Positions 36,497-44,697 of a stretch of DNA of 64,000 nucleotides are shown here, in pieces. The notes under the pieces were generated by a model. It worked only from the letters and a program-made list of their open reading frames with translations, did not search any database and was not told where the DNA came from. Source of the stretch: CAADGU01 sp964467705 (GTDB lineage: Bacteria > Chloroflexota > Anaerolineae > Promineifilales > Promineifilaceae); NCBI GenBank assembly GCA_964467705.1, contig CAYXUZ010000002.1:1-64000 (forward strand). Reading direction: 5' to 3'. The position numbers and the translations under genes were made by a program. Numbering within the stretch: the stretch's first letter is position 1; each line of letters opens with the position of its first letter.

Positions 36497-37438
36497 ATGT
36501 CATTTCCAATGATACTGATTATATTAGTTGTTGCTGTTATCATCATTGCCTTTAGTATTATCTTGTTGCGACGTGCTGAAGAAGACCCGTTGACGGCTCG
36601 TATTGACGAATTTGCCGCCCGTGAAGAAATCGTTCCTATTGAAGAAATCGAACTTTCTATGCCCATCACCGATCGAATCTTTGTACCACTCCTGAGAAGA
36701 GTGAGTGAGTTTTTGATCAGGTATACACCGCAACAAACGTTGGAAAGTACAACTCGTATGCTTGAACTGGCTGGAAATCCACGCAATATGCGGGCAGCCG
36801 AATTTATTGCTTTGAGAATTGGTTTCACTGTTTTCATGGGGGGATTTATTTTCTTAATTATGAATCAGAGTGATTCAACTCTTAGTCGTCGCCTGTTATT
36901 TACATTAGGCGGCATAGTACTTGCCTGGTTCATGCCCTGGATGTTGCTGCGCTCAAAAGCTGATAGACGTAAAGACGCTGTGATCAAGAAATTACCTGAT
37001 GCTCTCGATTTGATGACTATTTGTGTGGATGCGGGGCTGGTATTTAATGCAGCTATGCAAAAGGTAGATGAAAAGTGGGACGATCCACTGGCCAATGAAT
37101 TTGGACGAGTCATCCATGAAATGCAACTTGGCAAATCACGTCGGCAAGCATTACGGGATATGGCCGAAAGAATTGATGTTCCCGATGTTACCAGTTTTAT
37201 TGCCGCCGTTGTGCAAGCAGATCAATTAGGAGTGGGGATTGGCAAAGTTTTACGAATCCAATCCGAACAAATGCGTGTACGGCGACGTCAACGCGCCGAA
37301 GAAAAAGCGCAACAGGCCCCCGTGAAGATGATGTTTCCGATGGTGTTCTTAATTTTCCCATCTATATTTATTGTCCTGTTAGGCCCGGCATTGTTCCAGA
37401 TTTTGCGTAGCTCGGCGGTACAAGGTGTAAGAGGTTAA
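36497..37438 (+). CDS. tadC: Tad platform protein TadC
   Basis: The 313-residue protein has the TadC arrangement. After an N-terminal membrane anchor and two spans around residues 110-150, a T2SSF domain has K-L-P-D-A-L-D-L-M-T-I-C-V-D-A-G-L and L-G-V-G-I-G-K-V-L-R-I-Q-S. A final span lies near residue 295. GGAGG precedes the ATG. The operon ends here at a terminator; no Flp pilin, prepilin peptidase or assembly proteins are in the window. Confidence 0.92.
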   Translation: MSFPMILIILVVAVIIIAFSIILLRRAEEDPLTARIDEFAAREEIVPIEEIELSMPITDRIFVPLLRRVSEFLIRYTPQQTLESTTRMLELAGNPRNMRAAEFIALRIGFTVFMGGFIFLIMNQSDSTLSRRLLFTLGGIVLAWFMPWMLLRSKADRRKDAVIKKLPDALDLMTICVDAGLVFNAAMQKVDEKWDDPLANEFGRVIHEMQLGKSRRQALRDMAERIDVPDVTSFIAAVVQADQLGVGIGKVLRIQSEQMRVRRRQRAEEKAQQAPVKMMFPMVFLIFPSIFIVLLGPALFQILRSSAVQGVRG

Positions 37439-37463
37439 TTACTTAAGTCAAGCTGATTCCTTT

Positions 37464-37500
37464 AGACCCTTGTTATCATTAACGGGGTCTGTTTTCTTTT
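37464..37500 (+). terminator. Terminator of the Tad operon
   Basis: AGACCC and GGGTCT (37464-37469, 37485-37490) enclose a GTTA/TAAC inner stem and loop TCAT, followed by a T tract. Confidence 0.85.
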
Positions 37501-37506
37501 TCCAGG

Positions 37507-38259
37507 TTGTTCAAAAAGGTTGAGGGGACAGACGAAGTGGCGCTTGATTCGGTACCCCCCAAAACAAAGCTTATCGGGCTTATTGGGACAGTGCGGGATT
37601 TGTTGTTTCCCCCTGTGTGTGCTAACTGTCGACAAGTTGGCAAGCTGATTTGTCCTGAATGTTATGAGCATATCCAGTGGGTAAAAAAGCCGATTTGTTC
37701 CTGTTGTGGACGACCAATTACCTCCAACCAGGTGTTGTGTAAGATCTGTTTGGCTCATCCTTTACCTCTACAACATATTCGGGCGGCGACTGTATTTGCC
37801 GAGCCAATTTCTACCATTATTCACAAACTAAAGTACGAGGGCGCGTTTGGGTTAGGGTGTGTGTTGGCCGATCTGATGGTTAGCGTCTGGCATGAATGGA
37901 AAATTCATGTAGATTGTGTGGTTCCCATACCTTTGCATCCTGATCGGGAAAAGAAAAGGGGGTACAATCAATCGGCACTCTTAGCGCAGCGTTTCAGCCA
38001 ACAATCAGGGTATGTGTATGCCCCTGATTGGCTAAAACGAACCAGATTTACAGCGCCGCAAGTTAGTTTGAATGCAGAGGAAAGAGCAAAAAATGTGCGG
38101 AATGCTTTTGCCGTGGTGAGTCATCAATTTAAGGGAAAGCATGTGTTGTTGGTTGATGACGTTTGTACAACTGGTTCTACACTGACGGCGGCTGCTCATG
38201 TTTTATTGGAGAATGGCGCTACGGCCGTGTCTGGGTATTGTTTAGCACGAGCATTGTAA
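37507..38259 (+). CDS. comFC: ComFC-like amidophosphoribosyltransferase-fold protein
   Basis: The protein starts with a double zinc-finger region (C-A-N-C ... C-P-E-C and C-S-C-C ... C-K-I-C). A phosphoribosyltransferase domain follows with V-P-I-P-L-H, R-G-Y-N-Q-S and the PRPP loop V-L-L-V-D-D-V-C-T-T-G-S-T. This is the ComF/GntX pattern, needed for DNA uptake in transformable bacteria, though its reaction is unknown. The TTG at 37507 gives 250 residues; a GTG ten codons later is possible. It lies directly after the Tad terminator, so it may have its own promoter or depend on read-through. Confidence 0.88.
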   Translation: MFKKVEGTDEVALDSVPPKTKLIGLIGTVRDLLFPPVCANCRQVGKLICPECYEHIQWVKKPICSCCGRPITSNQVLCKICLAHPLPLQHIRAATVFAEPISTIIHKLKYEGAFGLGCVLADLMVSVWHEWKIHVDCVVPIPLHPDREKKRGYNQSALLAQRFSQQSGYVYAPDWLKRTRFTAPQVSLNAEERAKNVRNAFAVVSHQFKGKHVLLVDDVCTTGSTLTAAAHVLLENGATAVSGYCLARAL

Positions 38260-38287
38260 CAAATTCTATACCATAAGGAGAAAGACC

Positions 38288-38848
38288 ATGGAGTTAATAG
38301 TTCAAGGACGCAATCTGGACATCACCACAAGGTTACAAAACTACGTGGAGAAGAAAACCGCACGTCTGGATCGGTATATGCCCAATCTGATGGAGGTGCG
38401 TGTTGACCTTTCTGCGGAAAATACACGCAGTGCTGTGGATAGCCAAGTAGCGCAGATAACGGTGCGTGATAACCGGGGCACTATCTTGCGCGCTGAAGAG
38501 CGCAGCAATGATATGTTTGCGGCTATTGACGCGGTGGTGGATAAACTGTACCGGCAAATCAACCGTTACCGGGGCAAAAAGCAGCGTAAGTGGCGGCAAG
38601 GTGGCAATGGTGAAGAGTTTATGGGTGAACCACTGCCACTGGAAGACGTTGAAGAAGGAGAGGAAGCTAAAATTGTACGTACCAAGCAGTTTTCGCTGAA
38701 GCCCATGACGGCTGATGAGGCAGTAGACCAGCTGGAACTGCTAGGGCACGATTTTTTTGTCTTCTTCAATGCTGATTATGGCATGGTGAATGTTGTGTAT
38801 AGAAGACATGATAACAATTATGGTCTTTTACAACCAGCATTAGATTAG
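38288..38848 (+). CDS. hpf: Ribosome hibernation promoting factor, long form
   Basis: The 186-residue protein has an S30AE domain (about 1-100, M-E-L-I-V-Q-G-R-N-L-D-I-T) and a C-terminal dimerisation domain (about 125-183, K-P-M-T-A-D-E-A-V-D-Q-L and F-F-V-F-F-N-A). This is the long HPF layout that joins 70S ribosomes into 100S dimers in resting cells. AAGGAG precedes the ATG. It follows comFC by 28 nt, the same order seen in many Gram-positive genomes. Confidence 0.94.
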   Translation: MELIVQGRNLDITTRLQNYVEKKTARLDRYMPNLMEVRVDLSAENTRSAVDSQVAQITVRDNRGTILRAEERSNDMFAAIDAVVDKLYRQINRYRGKKQRKWRQGGNGEEFMGEPLPLEDVEEGEEAKIVRTKQFSLKPMTADEAVDQLELLGHDFFVFFNADYGMVNVVYRRHDNNYGLLQPALD

Positions 38849-38915
38849 GGTTAGGATTAGGGCGGCTTCTGGCTTTTCTGTCGTATGAATCGCAGTTATT
38901 GACTAAAGTATAGGC

Positions 38916-39407
38916 ATGCCGCATATCTTGTTTGTGTGCACAGCCAATATTTGCCGTTCCCCCGTAGCTGCTGCGTTGTTTAGGCAGAAGTTGGATGCTC
39001 ACGGCCGTACCCCCCCTACCTGGACCGTACAATCTGCCGGGACTTGGGCCACCGTCAAACGTGGCCCATCCCGGTTCAGTAAACAATTGATGGCCGACCG
39101 GGGTATTGACATTGGTCAACATCACGCCCAAATGATAGATGCTGACTTGATGGCCCAATCAGACCTGATTTTGTGCATGGAAACAGGCCATGTCGAGGCG
39201 CTCAAGATAGAGTTTCCCCATTTTCAAAACCGCATTTTCATGTTGAGTGAGATGGTAGGCAAACCATACAATATCGCCGACCCTTACGGTGGCCCATTGG
39301 CAGGGTATAAACGCATGGTGACAGATGTTGAAGAGTTGATTGAGACTGGATTTGCGCGTATTGTGGCGCTGGCGGAGAAAAATGCCCACGAACGGGGCGA
39401 GAGCTAA
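38916..39407 (+). CDS. Low-molecular-weight protein-tyrosine phosphatase-like
   Basis: The 163-residue protein opens with V-C-T-A-N-I-C-R-S, the C-x5-R-S phosphatase loop with Cys8 and Arg14. It ends with the D-P-Y motif that supplies the general acid. This is the fold of LMW phosphotyrosine or arginine phosphatases. The Thr after the catalytic Cys (C-T-A-N) leaves the choice between tyrosine and arginine phosphatase (YwlE has C-T-G-N) open. The ATG has no clear ribosome site. It is convergent with the HNH gene. Confidence 0.88.
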   Translation: MPHILFVCTANICRSPVAAALFRQKLDAHGRTPPTWTVQSAGTWATVKRGPSRFSKQLMADRGIDIGQHHAQMIDADLMAQSDLILCMETGHVEALKIEFPHFQNRIFMLSEMVGKPYNIADPYGGPLAGYKRMVTDVEELIETGFARIVALAEKNAHERGES

Positions 39408-39409
39408 TT

Positions 39410-39931
39410 TTACCACCCCTCTATAAACTGTATCCATTCGGTACGCTGCTCCAAATGACGACTAAACAGGTACACGGCCGATGGTTTGGGTTCGTGGGGC
39501 TGGCGCAGCAGGGGCATATTGATTTTTTCCAACGTATCACCCCCTTTACGCCGGTTGCAGGCTGGACAGGCAGCAACAAGATTTTCCCAGGTGTGGCTGC
39601 CGCCCAGACGGCGAGGGACAACATGATCAAGCGTAAGGGTATAGGTTTTGCGACCGCAATACTGGCAGGTGTAGTTGTCGCGGCGCAGGATTTCTCGTTT
39701 GGAAAGGGGGATGCGTGGATGCGGCCTTTTGACCACGTAGCTTAGCTTAATAACCGAGGGGATTTCAAATTCGGCAGAGCTGCTACGGATTGTGCCACGG
39801 CCGTTTAAGATGATTTCTGCTCTTCCGGTGAGTACGAGCATCAGTGCCCGCCTGGTGCTGCAAACATGCAAAGGTTCAAAGTTCGCATTGAGCGTTAGCA
39901 CTGGCTCGTACAATAGGCCATCTTTGCTCAT
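39410..39931 (-). CDS. HNH endonuclease-domain protein
   Basis: The 173-residue protein has C-Q-Y-C-G ... L-T-L-D-H-V-V-P-R-R-L-G-G-S-H-T-W-E-N-L-V-A-A-C-P-A-C-N, a complete HNH motif with two zinc-binding C-x-x-C pairs. The N-terminal 75 residues are the conserved L-N-A-N-F-E-P-L-H-V region found in a widespread housekeeping HNH group. It is not linked to a phage or restriction gene here. Its role is unknown. The start codon lies 9 nt after a promoter -10 box, so the mRNA is nearly leaderless. Confidence 0.88.
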   Translation of the reverse strand: MSKDGLLYEPVLTLNANFEPLHVCSTRRALMLVLTGRAEIILNGRGTIRSSSAEFEIPSVIKLSYVVKRPHPRIPLSKREILRRDNYTCQYCGRKTYTLTLDHVVPRRLGGSHTWENLVAACPACNRRKGGDTLEKINMPLLRQPHEPKPSAVYLFSRHLEQRTEWIQFIEGW

Positions 39932-39940
39932 GAGGCTGGC

Positions 39941-39969
39941 AGTATACCCGCCCTACTTAACATAGTCAA
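39941..39969 (-). promoter_or_regulatory. Promoter of the HNH gene, near-leaderless
   Basis: On the minus strand TTGACT (39969-39964) and TATACT (39946-39941) stand 17 bp apart. The predicted start of transcription is 3-4 nt before the ATG, and no ribosome site is present. Confidence 0.65.
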
Positions 39970-40095
39970 TTCAGCAAACGGCCGTGTCAGTTAAGAATTA
40001 GTTAAAAGATGGTTAACAGTTTCTCCAGAGATTGAAGTAAAATCCCCTGACTTTTCCCCGATATTGCATACGTTATCTGTTTCAAGGAGAACCCC

Positions 40096-41277
40096 ATGAG
40101 TACAAGCACAACTGCCTGGATTGAAGAGGAATTAACCGGTCTAAAAGAGGCTGGCTTATTTAATACCATTCGTACCATTGAATCGGCGATGGATGCGCGG
40201 GTGGTCATCAACGGCCGTACCCTGCTCAACTTTTGCGCTAACAACTACCTCGGCCTGGCCAACCATCCCCATCTGCGGGCGGCGGCCCATCAAGCAATTG
40301 ATGAATACGGTATTGGCCCCGGCGCGGTGCGCTCCATCGCCGGCACCATGTCATTGCATGTAGAACTGGAACAGCAGTTGGCCGCCTTCAAACATGCCGA
40401 AGCGTGTATCACCTTTCAGAGCGGCTTCACGGCCAATCTGGCGACTATCCCCGCCCTGGTGGGCAAAGGGGATGTCATCTTTTCCGATGAATTGAACCAC
40501 GCCAGCATCATTGATGGCAGTCGCCTCAGCCGGGCGTCCATCGTCCGCTATGCCCATAACGATGTGGCAGATTTGCGCCGCCAGATTGAAGCGACGACGG
40601 AGTACGGCCGTCGCCTGATCGTCACCGATGGCGTATTCAGCATGGACGGTGATATTGCCCCTCTGGATAAAATTTGCGAAGTGGCTGAGGAGTACCATAT
40701 TTTGCTGATGGTGGATGACGCGCACGGCGAGGGCGTGCTGGGGCGCGGCGGGCGTGGCATCGTAGACCATTTTGGACTGCACGGCCGTGTAGATGTGGAA
40801 GTCGGCACCCTCAGCAAAGCGTTTGGCGTGGTGGGCGGTCTGGTGGCCGGCAAACAGGTCATCATAGATTGGCTGCGGCAGCGCGGACGGCCGTTCCTCT
40901 TTTCCAGCGCCATGACCGTGCCCGATGTGGCCGCCTGCATTGCTGGCGTCCAACTGCTGCAAGAATCCACTGAACTGGTAGACCGCCTCTGGCATAATGC
41001 CGCCATTTTCAAAGAAGGGATGCAAAAACTGGGCTTCAACACCGGCCACAGCCAGACCCCCATCGTACCCGTCATGTTGGGCGAAGCACCGTTGGCACAG
41101 CAGTTCAGCCGCCGCCTGTTTGAAGAGGGCGTGTTTGCCATGGCTATTGGCTACCCCACTGTGCCCCAGGGCAAAGCGCGTATCCGGGTGATGAATTCGG
41201 CCGCGCACACGCCAGCCGATATTGAAGAAGCATTAGAGGTCTTTAGCCGGGTTGGCAAAGAACTGGGCGTGATATAA
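40096..41277 (+). CDS. kbl: Glycine C-acetyltransferase (2-amino-3-ketobutyrate CoA ligase)
   Basis: The 393-residue PLP enzyme is of the alpha-oxoamine synthase family. It has F-C-A-N-N-Y-L-G-L-A, G-P-G-A-V-R-S-I-A-G-T, D-D-A-H-G-E-G-V-L-G and the lysine in G-T-L-S-K-A-F-G (Lys241). The start A-W-I-E-E-E-L and the C-A-N-N-Y-L-G motif point to Kbl of threonine degradation rather than BioF or HemA. It would cleave 2-amino-3-ketobutyrate with CoA to glycine and acetyl-CoA. No threonine dehydrogenase gene is adjacent. AAGGAG precedes the ATG. Confidence 0.88.
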   Translation: MSTSTTAWIEEELTGLKEAGLFNTIRTIESAMDARVVINGRTLLNFCANNYLGLANHPHLRAAAHQAIDEYGIGPGAVRSIAGTMSLHVELEQQLAAFKHAEACITFQSGFTANLATIPALVGKGDVIFSDELNHASIIDGSRLSRASIVRYAHNDVADLRRQIEATTEYGRRLIVTDGVFSMDGDIAPLDKICEVAEEYHILLMVDDAHGEGVLGRGGRGIVDHFGLHGRVDVEVGTLSKAFGVVGGLVAGKQVIIDWLRQRGRPFLFSSAMTVPDVAACIAGVQLLQESTELVDRLWHNAAIFKEGMQKLGFNTGHSQTPIVPVMLGEAPLAQQFSRRLFEEGVFAMAIGYPTVPQGKARIRVMNSAAHTPADIEEALEVFSRVGKELGVI

Positions 41278-41282
41278 AAGAA

Positions 41283-41315
41283 AACTGCCCGGCAACACAG
41301 GGTTGCCGGGCAGTT
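41283..41315. terminator. Convergent terminator hairpin
   Basis: A perfect 13-bp stem (41283-41295 / 41303-41315) with a 7-nt loop lies between converging genes. The T-rich side favours the minus-strand transcript, but the stem can serve both. Confidence 0.85.
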
Positions 41316-41341
41316 AACCAAAAAAGAGACCGGTAGAATAA

Positions 41342-41698
41342 TTAGTGCGCCGACGTGGCTCGTTCAATTTCGCTTAAAAAAAGGCGGCGCAAGCGGGGGT
41401 TGGTCAGCAATTTTTGAAAAAAAGCCGGATATTGAAAACCAATATCCACCCCGCGCAATGAATCCCTTACCACCAGAGGCAGCCACTCGTTATCAGATTC
41501 GGTCAGGGGTAATGGATGCCAGTTGAAGTCCGGTACCAGATTGAGCAGATCATCACCAGCCGCCGGCCACGCCTGTAAATCCTTCAAGCGATTACGAAGT
41601 GTCATCATATCGCTTTTCTGCTGTTTATCCGACTCAAGTACATCAAATCCACTAACCATTACAACGCCTGTTATACCTGTATTGATTGGAAACATCAT
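41342..41698 (-). CDS. Hypothetical protein, 118 residues
   Basis: I do not recognise a family. The protein is soluble, with a Trp-rich middle (W-H-P-L-P-L-T-E-S-D-N-E-W-L-P-L-V-V-R-D-S) and a basic amphipathic end (F-F-Q-K-L-L-T-N-P-R-L-R-R-L-F-L). Coding is supported by frame length, ordinary composition and a good terminator behind it. ATGs at codons 1, 2 and 14 are possible starts; none has a strong ribosome site. The 172-nt gap before it (41699-41870) holds no gene I can support. Confidence 0.55.
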   Translation of the reverse strand: MMFPINTGITGVVMVSGFDVLESDKQQKSDMMTLRNRLKDLQAWPAAGDDLLNLVPDFNWHPLPLTESDNEWLPLVVRDSLRGVDIGFQYPAFFQKLLTNPRLRRLFLSEIERATSAH

Positions 41699-41870
41699 AC
41701 ACCTTCAAAAAGCATGAACAGGGGATGCCAGCGCCAGCTTTCATCCCCATATCCCTTTCTGAATTTACTCAATTGCCGAACTACGTAATTGCTATAATGC
41801 TCTGTTCGCCGCTCGCCCCGATGAACTTACTATACAAAATTTAGGCGCAATGGTGGATAGGAAGGTAGGG

Positions 41871-43280
41871 CTAAACCACGAAGGATTGGCCTAACTCTGG
41901 TACCTGTACATTGGGAAAATGCTGCTGTTGGCGCAGGGAGTTGGCAAAAGCCAGCGACGCCTCTTCTTCGCCATGAACAATGTAGGTGTGCGACGGCCGT
42001 TCCCGGAAATGTCCCGTCCACGCTAACAACTCGTCCCGGTCGGCGTGGGCGCTGAAGCCGTTAATCTTCTCCACCTGCGCCTTCAATTCATATTCCTCGC
42101 CAAAAACACGCACACGTGGCTGCCGTTCCACCAGCCGCCGCCCCAACGTATCCGGCGCTTGCCAGCCCACAATCAACACGGTATTACGCGGGTCTTCAAT
42201 GTTGTTTTTCAGGTGATGCAAAATGCGCCCCGCTTCCGCCATGCCGCTGGCACTGATGATCACCGCCGGTTCGCTGCGGGTATTCAACTCCTTTGACTCT
42301 GATGCAGAGCGGGTATAGCGCACCATCTCAAAGCCAAAGGGGTCTTTACGGCCGTTTTCGTTCAAAAATTTAGACATCTCATCGTCATACGCCTCCGGGT
42401 GCAGCCGGTAAATGCCGGTGGCATCTATGGCCATGGGGCTATCCACATACACCGGCAAATTAGCCGGAATGGCCCCCTGTTCTACCAATTGGTGCAGTCG
42501 GTAGACCAATTCTTGCGTCCGCCCGACGGCAAACGAGGGCACAATCACCTTGCCGCCCCGGCGGTAGGTGTCGTTAATGATGCGCTCCAGCTTTTTGCTG
42601 GCGTCGTCTAGCTCCTCATGTTTGCGATTGCCGTAAGTGCTTTCCACCAGCAGCACATCTGCCTCAGCGATAAAGGTGGGGTCGTGCAAAATGGGGCGGT
42701 TCGGCCGGCCCAAATCGCCGCTAAAAACCAGGCGGATGTCTCGTTTGCTCTCAGCTTCTTCAATGTCCAGCGCCACAATCGCCGAACCCAGAATGTGCCC
42801 GGCATCATAAAAGGTGAGGGTGATACCAGGGGCAATGAGAAACGGCCGTTCATACCCAATCCCCACAAAATTATTCAAACTCTCTATGGCATCTGCGACG
42901 GTGTATATTGGCTCCAAAGGCGGCTGGTTTTGTTTGCTCCGTTTCTTGTTCAGATACTCAATGTCATATTCCTGAATGCGGGCGCTGTCATGCAGCATCA
43001 CCGATGCCAGGTCGCGGGTGGCATACGTGCAGAAGATATTGCCCCGAAAACCACTCTTCACCAGATTCGGGATATTGCCACAATGATCAATATGGGCATG
43101 AGACAGTACCAACATGTCAATTTCGCCCGCATTAAACGGCAAGTGTTGGTTGCGTTCATACGTCTCTTTGCGCGAACCCTGATATAGCCCGCAGTCGAGT
43201 AATATCTTCAGCCCGTTCACTTCTACCAGATGTTGTGAACCCGTTACAGTGCGCACCGCGCCATGGAAAGTGATTTTCAT
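41871..43280 (-). CDS. Metallo-beta-lactamase / beta-CASP RNA-processing exonuclease
   Basis: The 469-residue protein has the metal motif S-H-A-H-I-D-H-C-G (from His61) and D-C-G-L-Y-Q-G. The beta-CASP domain follows with V-E-S-T-Y-G-N-R, P-S-F-A-V-G-R-T-Q-E-L and the late I-S-A-S-G-M-A and F-S-A-H-A-D motifs. It is a CPSF-73/Ysh1-like RNA nuclease of the YsgC/TTHA0252 type, acting on cytoplasmic RNA. Together with the RNase D gene just upstream it forms an RNA-turnover pair, separated by a three-arm palindrome. Confidence 0.92.
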   Translation of the reverse strand: MKITFHGAVRTVTGSQHLVEVNGLKILLDCGLYQGSRKETYERNQHLPFNAGEIDMLVLSHAHIDHCGNIPNLVKSGFRGNIFCTYATRDLASVMLHDSARIQEYDIEYLNKKRSKQNQPPLEPIYTVADAIESLNNFVGIGYERPFLIAPGITLTFYDAGHILGSAIVALDIEEAESKRDIRLVFSGDLGRPNRPILHDPTFIAEADVLLVESTYGNRKHEELDDASKKLERIINDTYRRGGKVIVPSFAVGRTQELVYRLHQLVEQGAIPANLPVYVDSPMAIDATGIYRLHPEAYDDEMSKFLNENGRKDPFGFEMVRYTRSASESKELNTRSEPAVIISASGMAEAGRILHHLKNNIEDPRNTVLIVGWQAPDTLGRRLVERQPRVRVFGEEYELKAQVEKINGFSAHADRDELLAWTGHFRERPSHTYIVHGEEEASLAFANSLRQQQHFPNVQVPELGQSFVV

Positions 43281-43293
43281 TGTTTGCCCTTCT

Positions 43294-43356
43294 CGTTTGT
43301 AGTAGGCACTTGAGTGCCGTCGCCGTCATCTGGCGATAAATCGCCTACTACAAACG
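43294..43356. repeat. Three-arm palindromic element
   Basis: Outer arms of 14 bp (43294-43307 / 43343-43356, perfect) enclose two smaller palindromes: GGCACT-TG-AGTGCC (43305-43318) and GGCGAT-AA-ATCGCC (43332-43345). The small arms share bases with the outer ones, so alternative cruciform forms are possible. It fills the 82-nt gap between the RNase D and beta-CASP genes. Confidence 0.8.
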
Positions 43357-43362
43357 CAATAA

Positions 43363-44499
43363 CTATCCATTTTGATGGTTTTGCAAAATCTGAATGATTT
43401 CCTGCCCGTAAGTCTGGCGTCGCCACGCACCCAACTGGTTCACCTTTGCCAACTCTTCCGGGTCTTGTGGGTTTTGATGCGCCAGCGCCCACAGGCAGTC
43501 ACGGCTGACAATGACATCAGACTCCACTCCCCGCGCCTGGGCCTTTTCTTTGCGCCACGTGTGCAATTTTTCATAGCGGTTGGCAACCTCTTCCGGCGGG
43601 CGGTGATTGCGTTTGGGTGGGCGGGGCGGTTCGGTCTGTTGCGCTTCGGCGATGAGAGGAAGTAACTGACGGCCGTATCGCCGCACCTGCCCCTCCGACA
43701 TGCCATACACCGCGTGCAACTCTCGCAGCGTAGTCGGGCAAGCCTGGGCCAATTCCAACAACGTCCGGTCACTCAGCACCTTGAACAACGGCTGATTGCT
43801 CCGCTCCGCCTGCTGATCTCGGAACGCATACAACGCTTTTAACACCGCCTGCTGTGGGCGCGGCAGGTCATACGCCCCGCTAATGTACCAAAAACCATCG
43901 GGGTCAAATGCCTGGTGATTGGGCGACACCTGAGTTTGCTCGGCAAATGTCTCTTGCGCCTCCGCCAACCGGTTTTGGGCGATCAGTTCCGCTGCCAGGT
44001 GGTCGCGCAAGGGCAAGAGGAAGTGAGTGTCTAGCTGGGCATATTGCAGTAAGTCGGGGGTCAACGGCCGTTTACACCAGTTTGCCTTCTGATGCTTCTT
44101 GTTTTGCTCCACCCCATATAACTCTTGCAGCAAATTTCCTAGTCCATACCGTTCGTAACCCAAAATACGCGCCGCCCACATCGTGTCGAACAGGTTGGCG
44201 CACTGCCACTCGTACTGCCTCTTGAGCAGCATCAGGTCATATTCGGCTGCATGGAAAATCTTCTCTACATTTGGGCTGGCGAGGAGTTGCCCCAGGCCGT
44301 CTAAATTTTCAACGGCTAACGGGTCAACAATATAATCTTGTGTGGGAATAGAAATTTGAATCAGGCATACCCGCTCCCGATAGGCATACATACTGTTCGC
44401 TTCCAGATCAATGCCCACACGCGGTTCTGTTTGCAACCGCGCCAGACATTCCTGCCAGGCAATGTTTGTGGTAATCAGGGCTGCCGGAGAATGGCTCAC
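43363..44499 (-). CDS. rnd: Ribonuclease D (DEDD exonuclease plus HRDC)
   Basis: The 378-residue protein has the DEDD exonuclease motifs V-G-I-D-L-E-A-N (Exo I), H-A-A-E-Y-D-L-M (Exo II) and Y-A-Q-L-D-T-H-F (Exo III). An HRDC domain lies at about 210-290, and the tail is basic. It trims the 3' ends of tRNA and other structured RNAs. The start is GTG. The ribosome site AGGAG lies in the first of three tandem 15-nt repeats directly upstream, each of which carries the same purine-rich core. Confidence 0.9.
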   Translation of the reverse strand: MSHSPAALITTNIAWQECLARLQTEPRVGIDLEANSMYAYRERVCLIQISIPTQDYIVDPLAVENLDGLGQLLASPNVEKIFHAAEYDLMLLKRQYEWQCANLFDTMWAARILGYERYGLGNLLQELYGVEQNKKHQKANWCKRPLTPDLLQYAQLDTHFLLPLRDHLAAELIAQNRLAEAQETFAEQTQVSPNHQAFDPDGFWYISGAYDLPRPQQAVLKALYAFRDQQAERSNQPLFKVLSDRTLLELAQACPTTLRELHAVYGMSEGQVRRYGRQLLPLIAEAQQTEPPRPPKRNHRPPEEVANRYEKLHTWRKEKAQARGVESDVIVSRDCLWALAHQNPQDPEELAKVNQLGAWRRQTYGQEIIQILQNHQNG

Positions 44500-44501
44500 C
44501 G

Positions 44502-44546
44502 CCCATCTCCTGATGGCCCATCTCCTGGTGGCCCATCTCCCGATGC
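44502..44546. repeat. Three tandem 15-nt repeats carrying ribosome-site cores
   Basis: The units 44502-44516, 44517-44531 and 44532-44546 differ at three or fewer positions. Read on the minus strand each gives CCATCAGGAGATGGG or a close variant; the copy nearest the gene places AGGAG 7 nt before its GTG. Confidence 0.85.
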
Positions 44547-44550
44547 GTGG

Positions 44551-44569
44551 GGCGATTTTCTAAATCGCC
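44551..44569. repeat. GGCGATTT/AAATCGCC hairpin
   Basis: An 8-bp stem with a 3-nt loop shares its GGCGAT/ATCGCC core with one arm of the element at 43294. Confidence 0.7.
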
Positions 44570-44697
44570 GTACATAAAAGGGACTAAATTGAGGCCAATG
44601 GGTTTTATTCATGCGCCAGTTTGTGGGTAACGGCCGTAACTCATCCATCGCGCTTCATTATAGCATCACGGTCAAGATTTGATGTGTAAGACATGGG

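Noticed and set aside
40351..41208. 285-residue and 197-residue minus-strand ORFs opposite kbl
   Set aside because: Shadow frames of a strongly conserved PLP enzyme.
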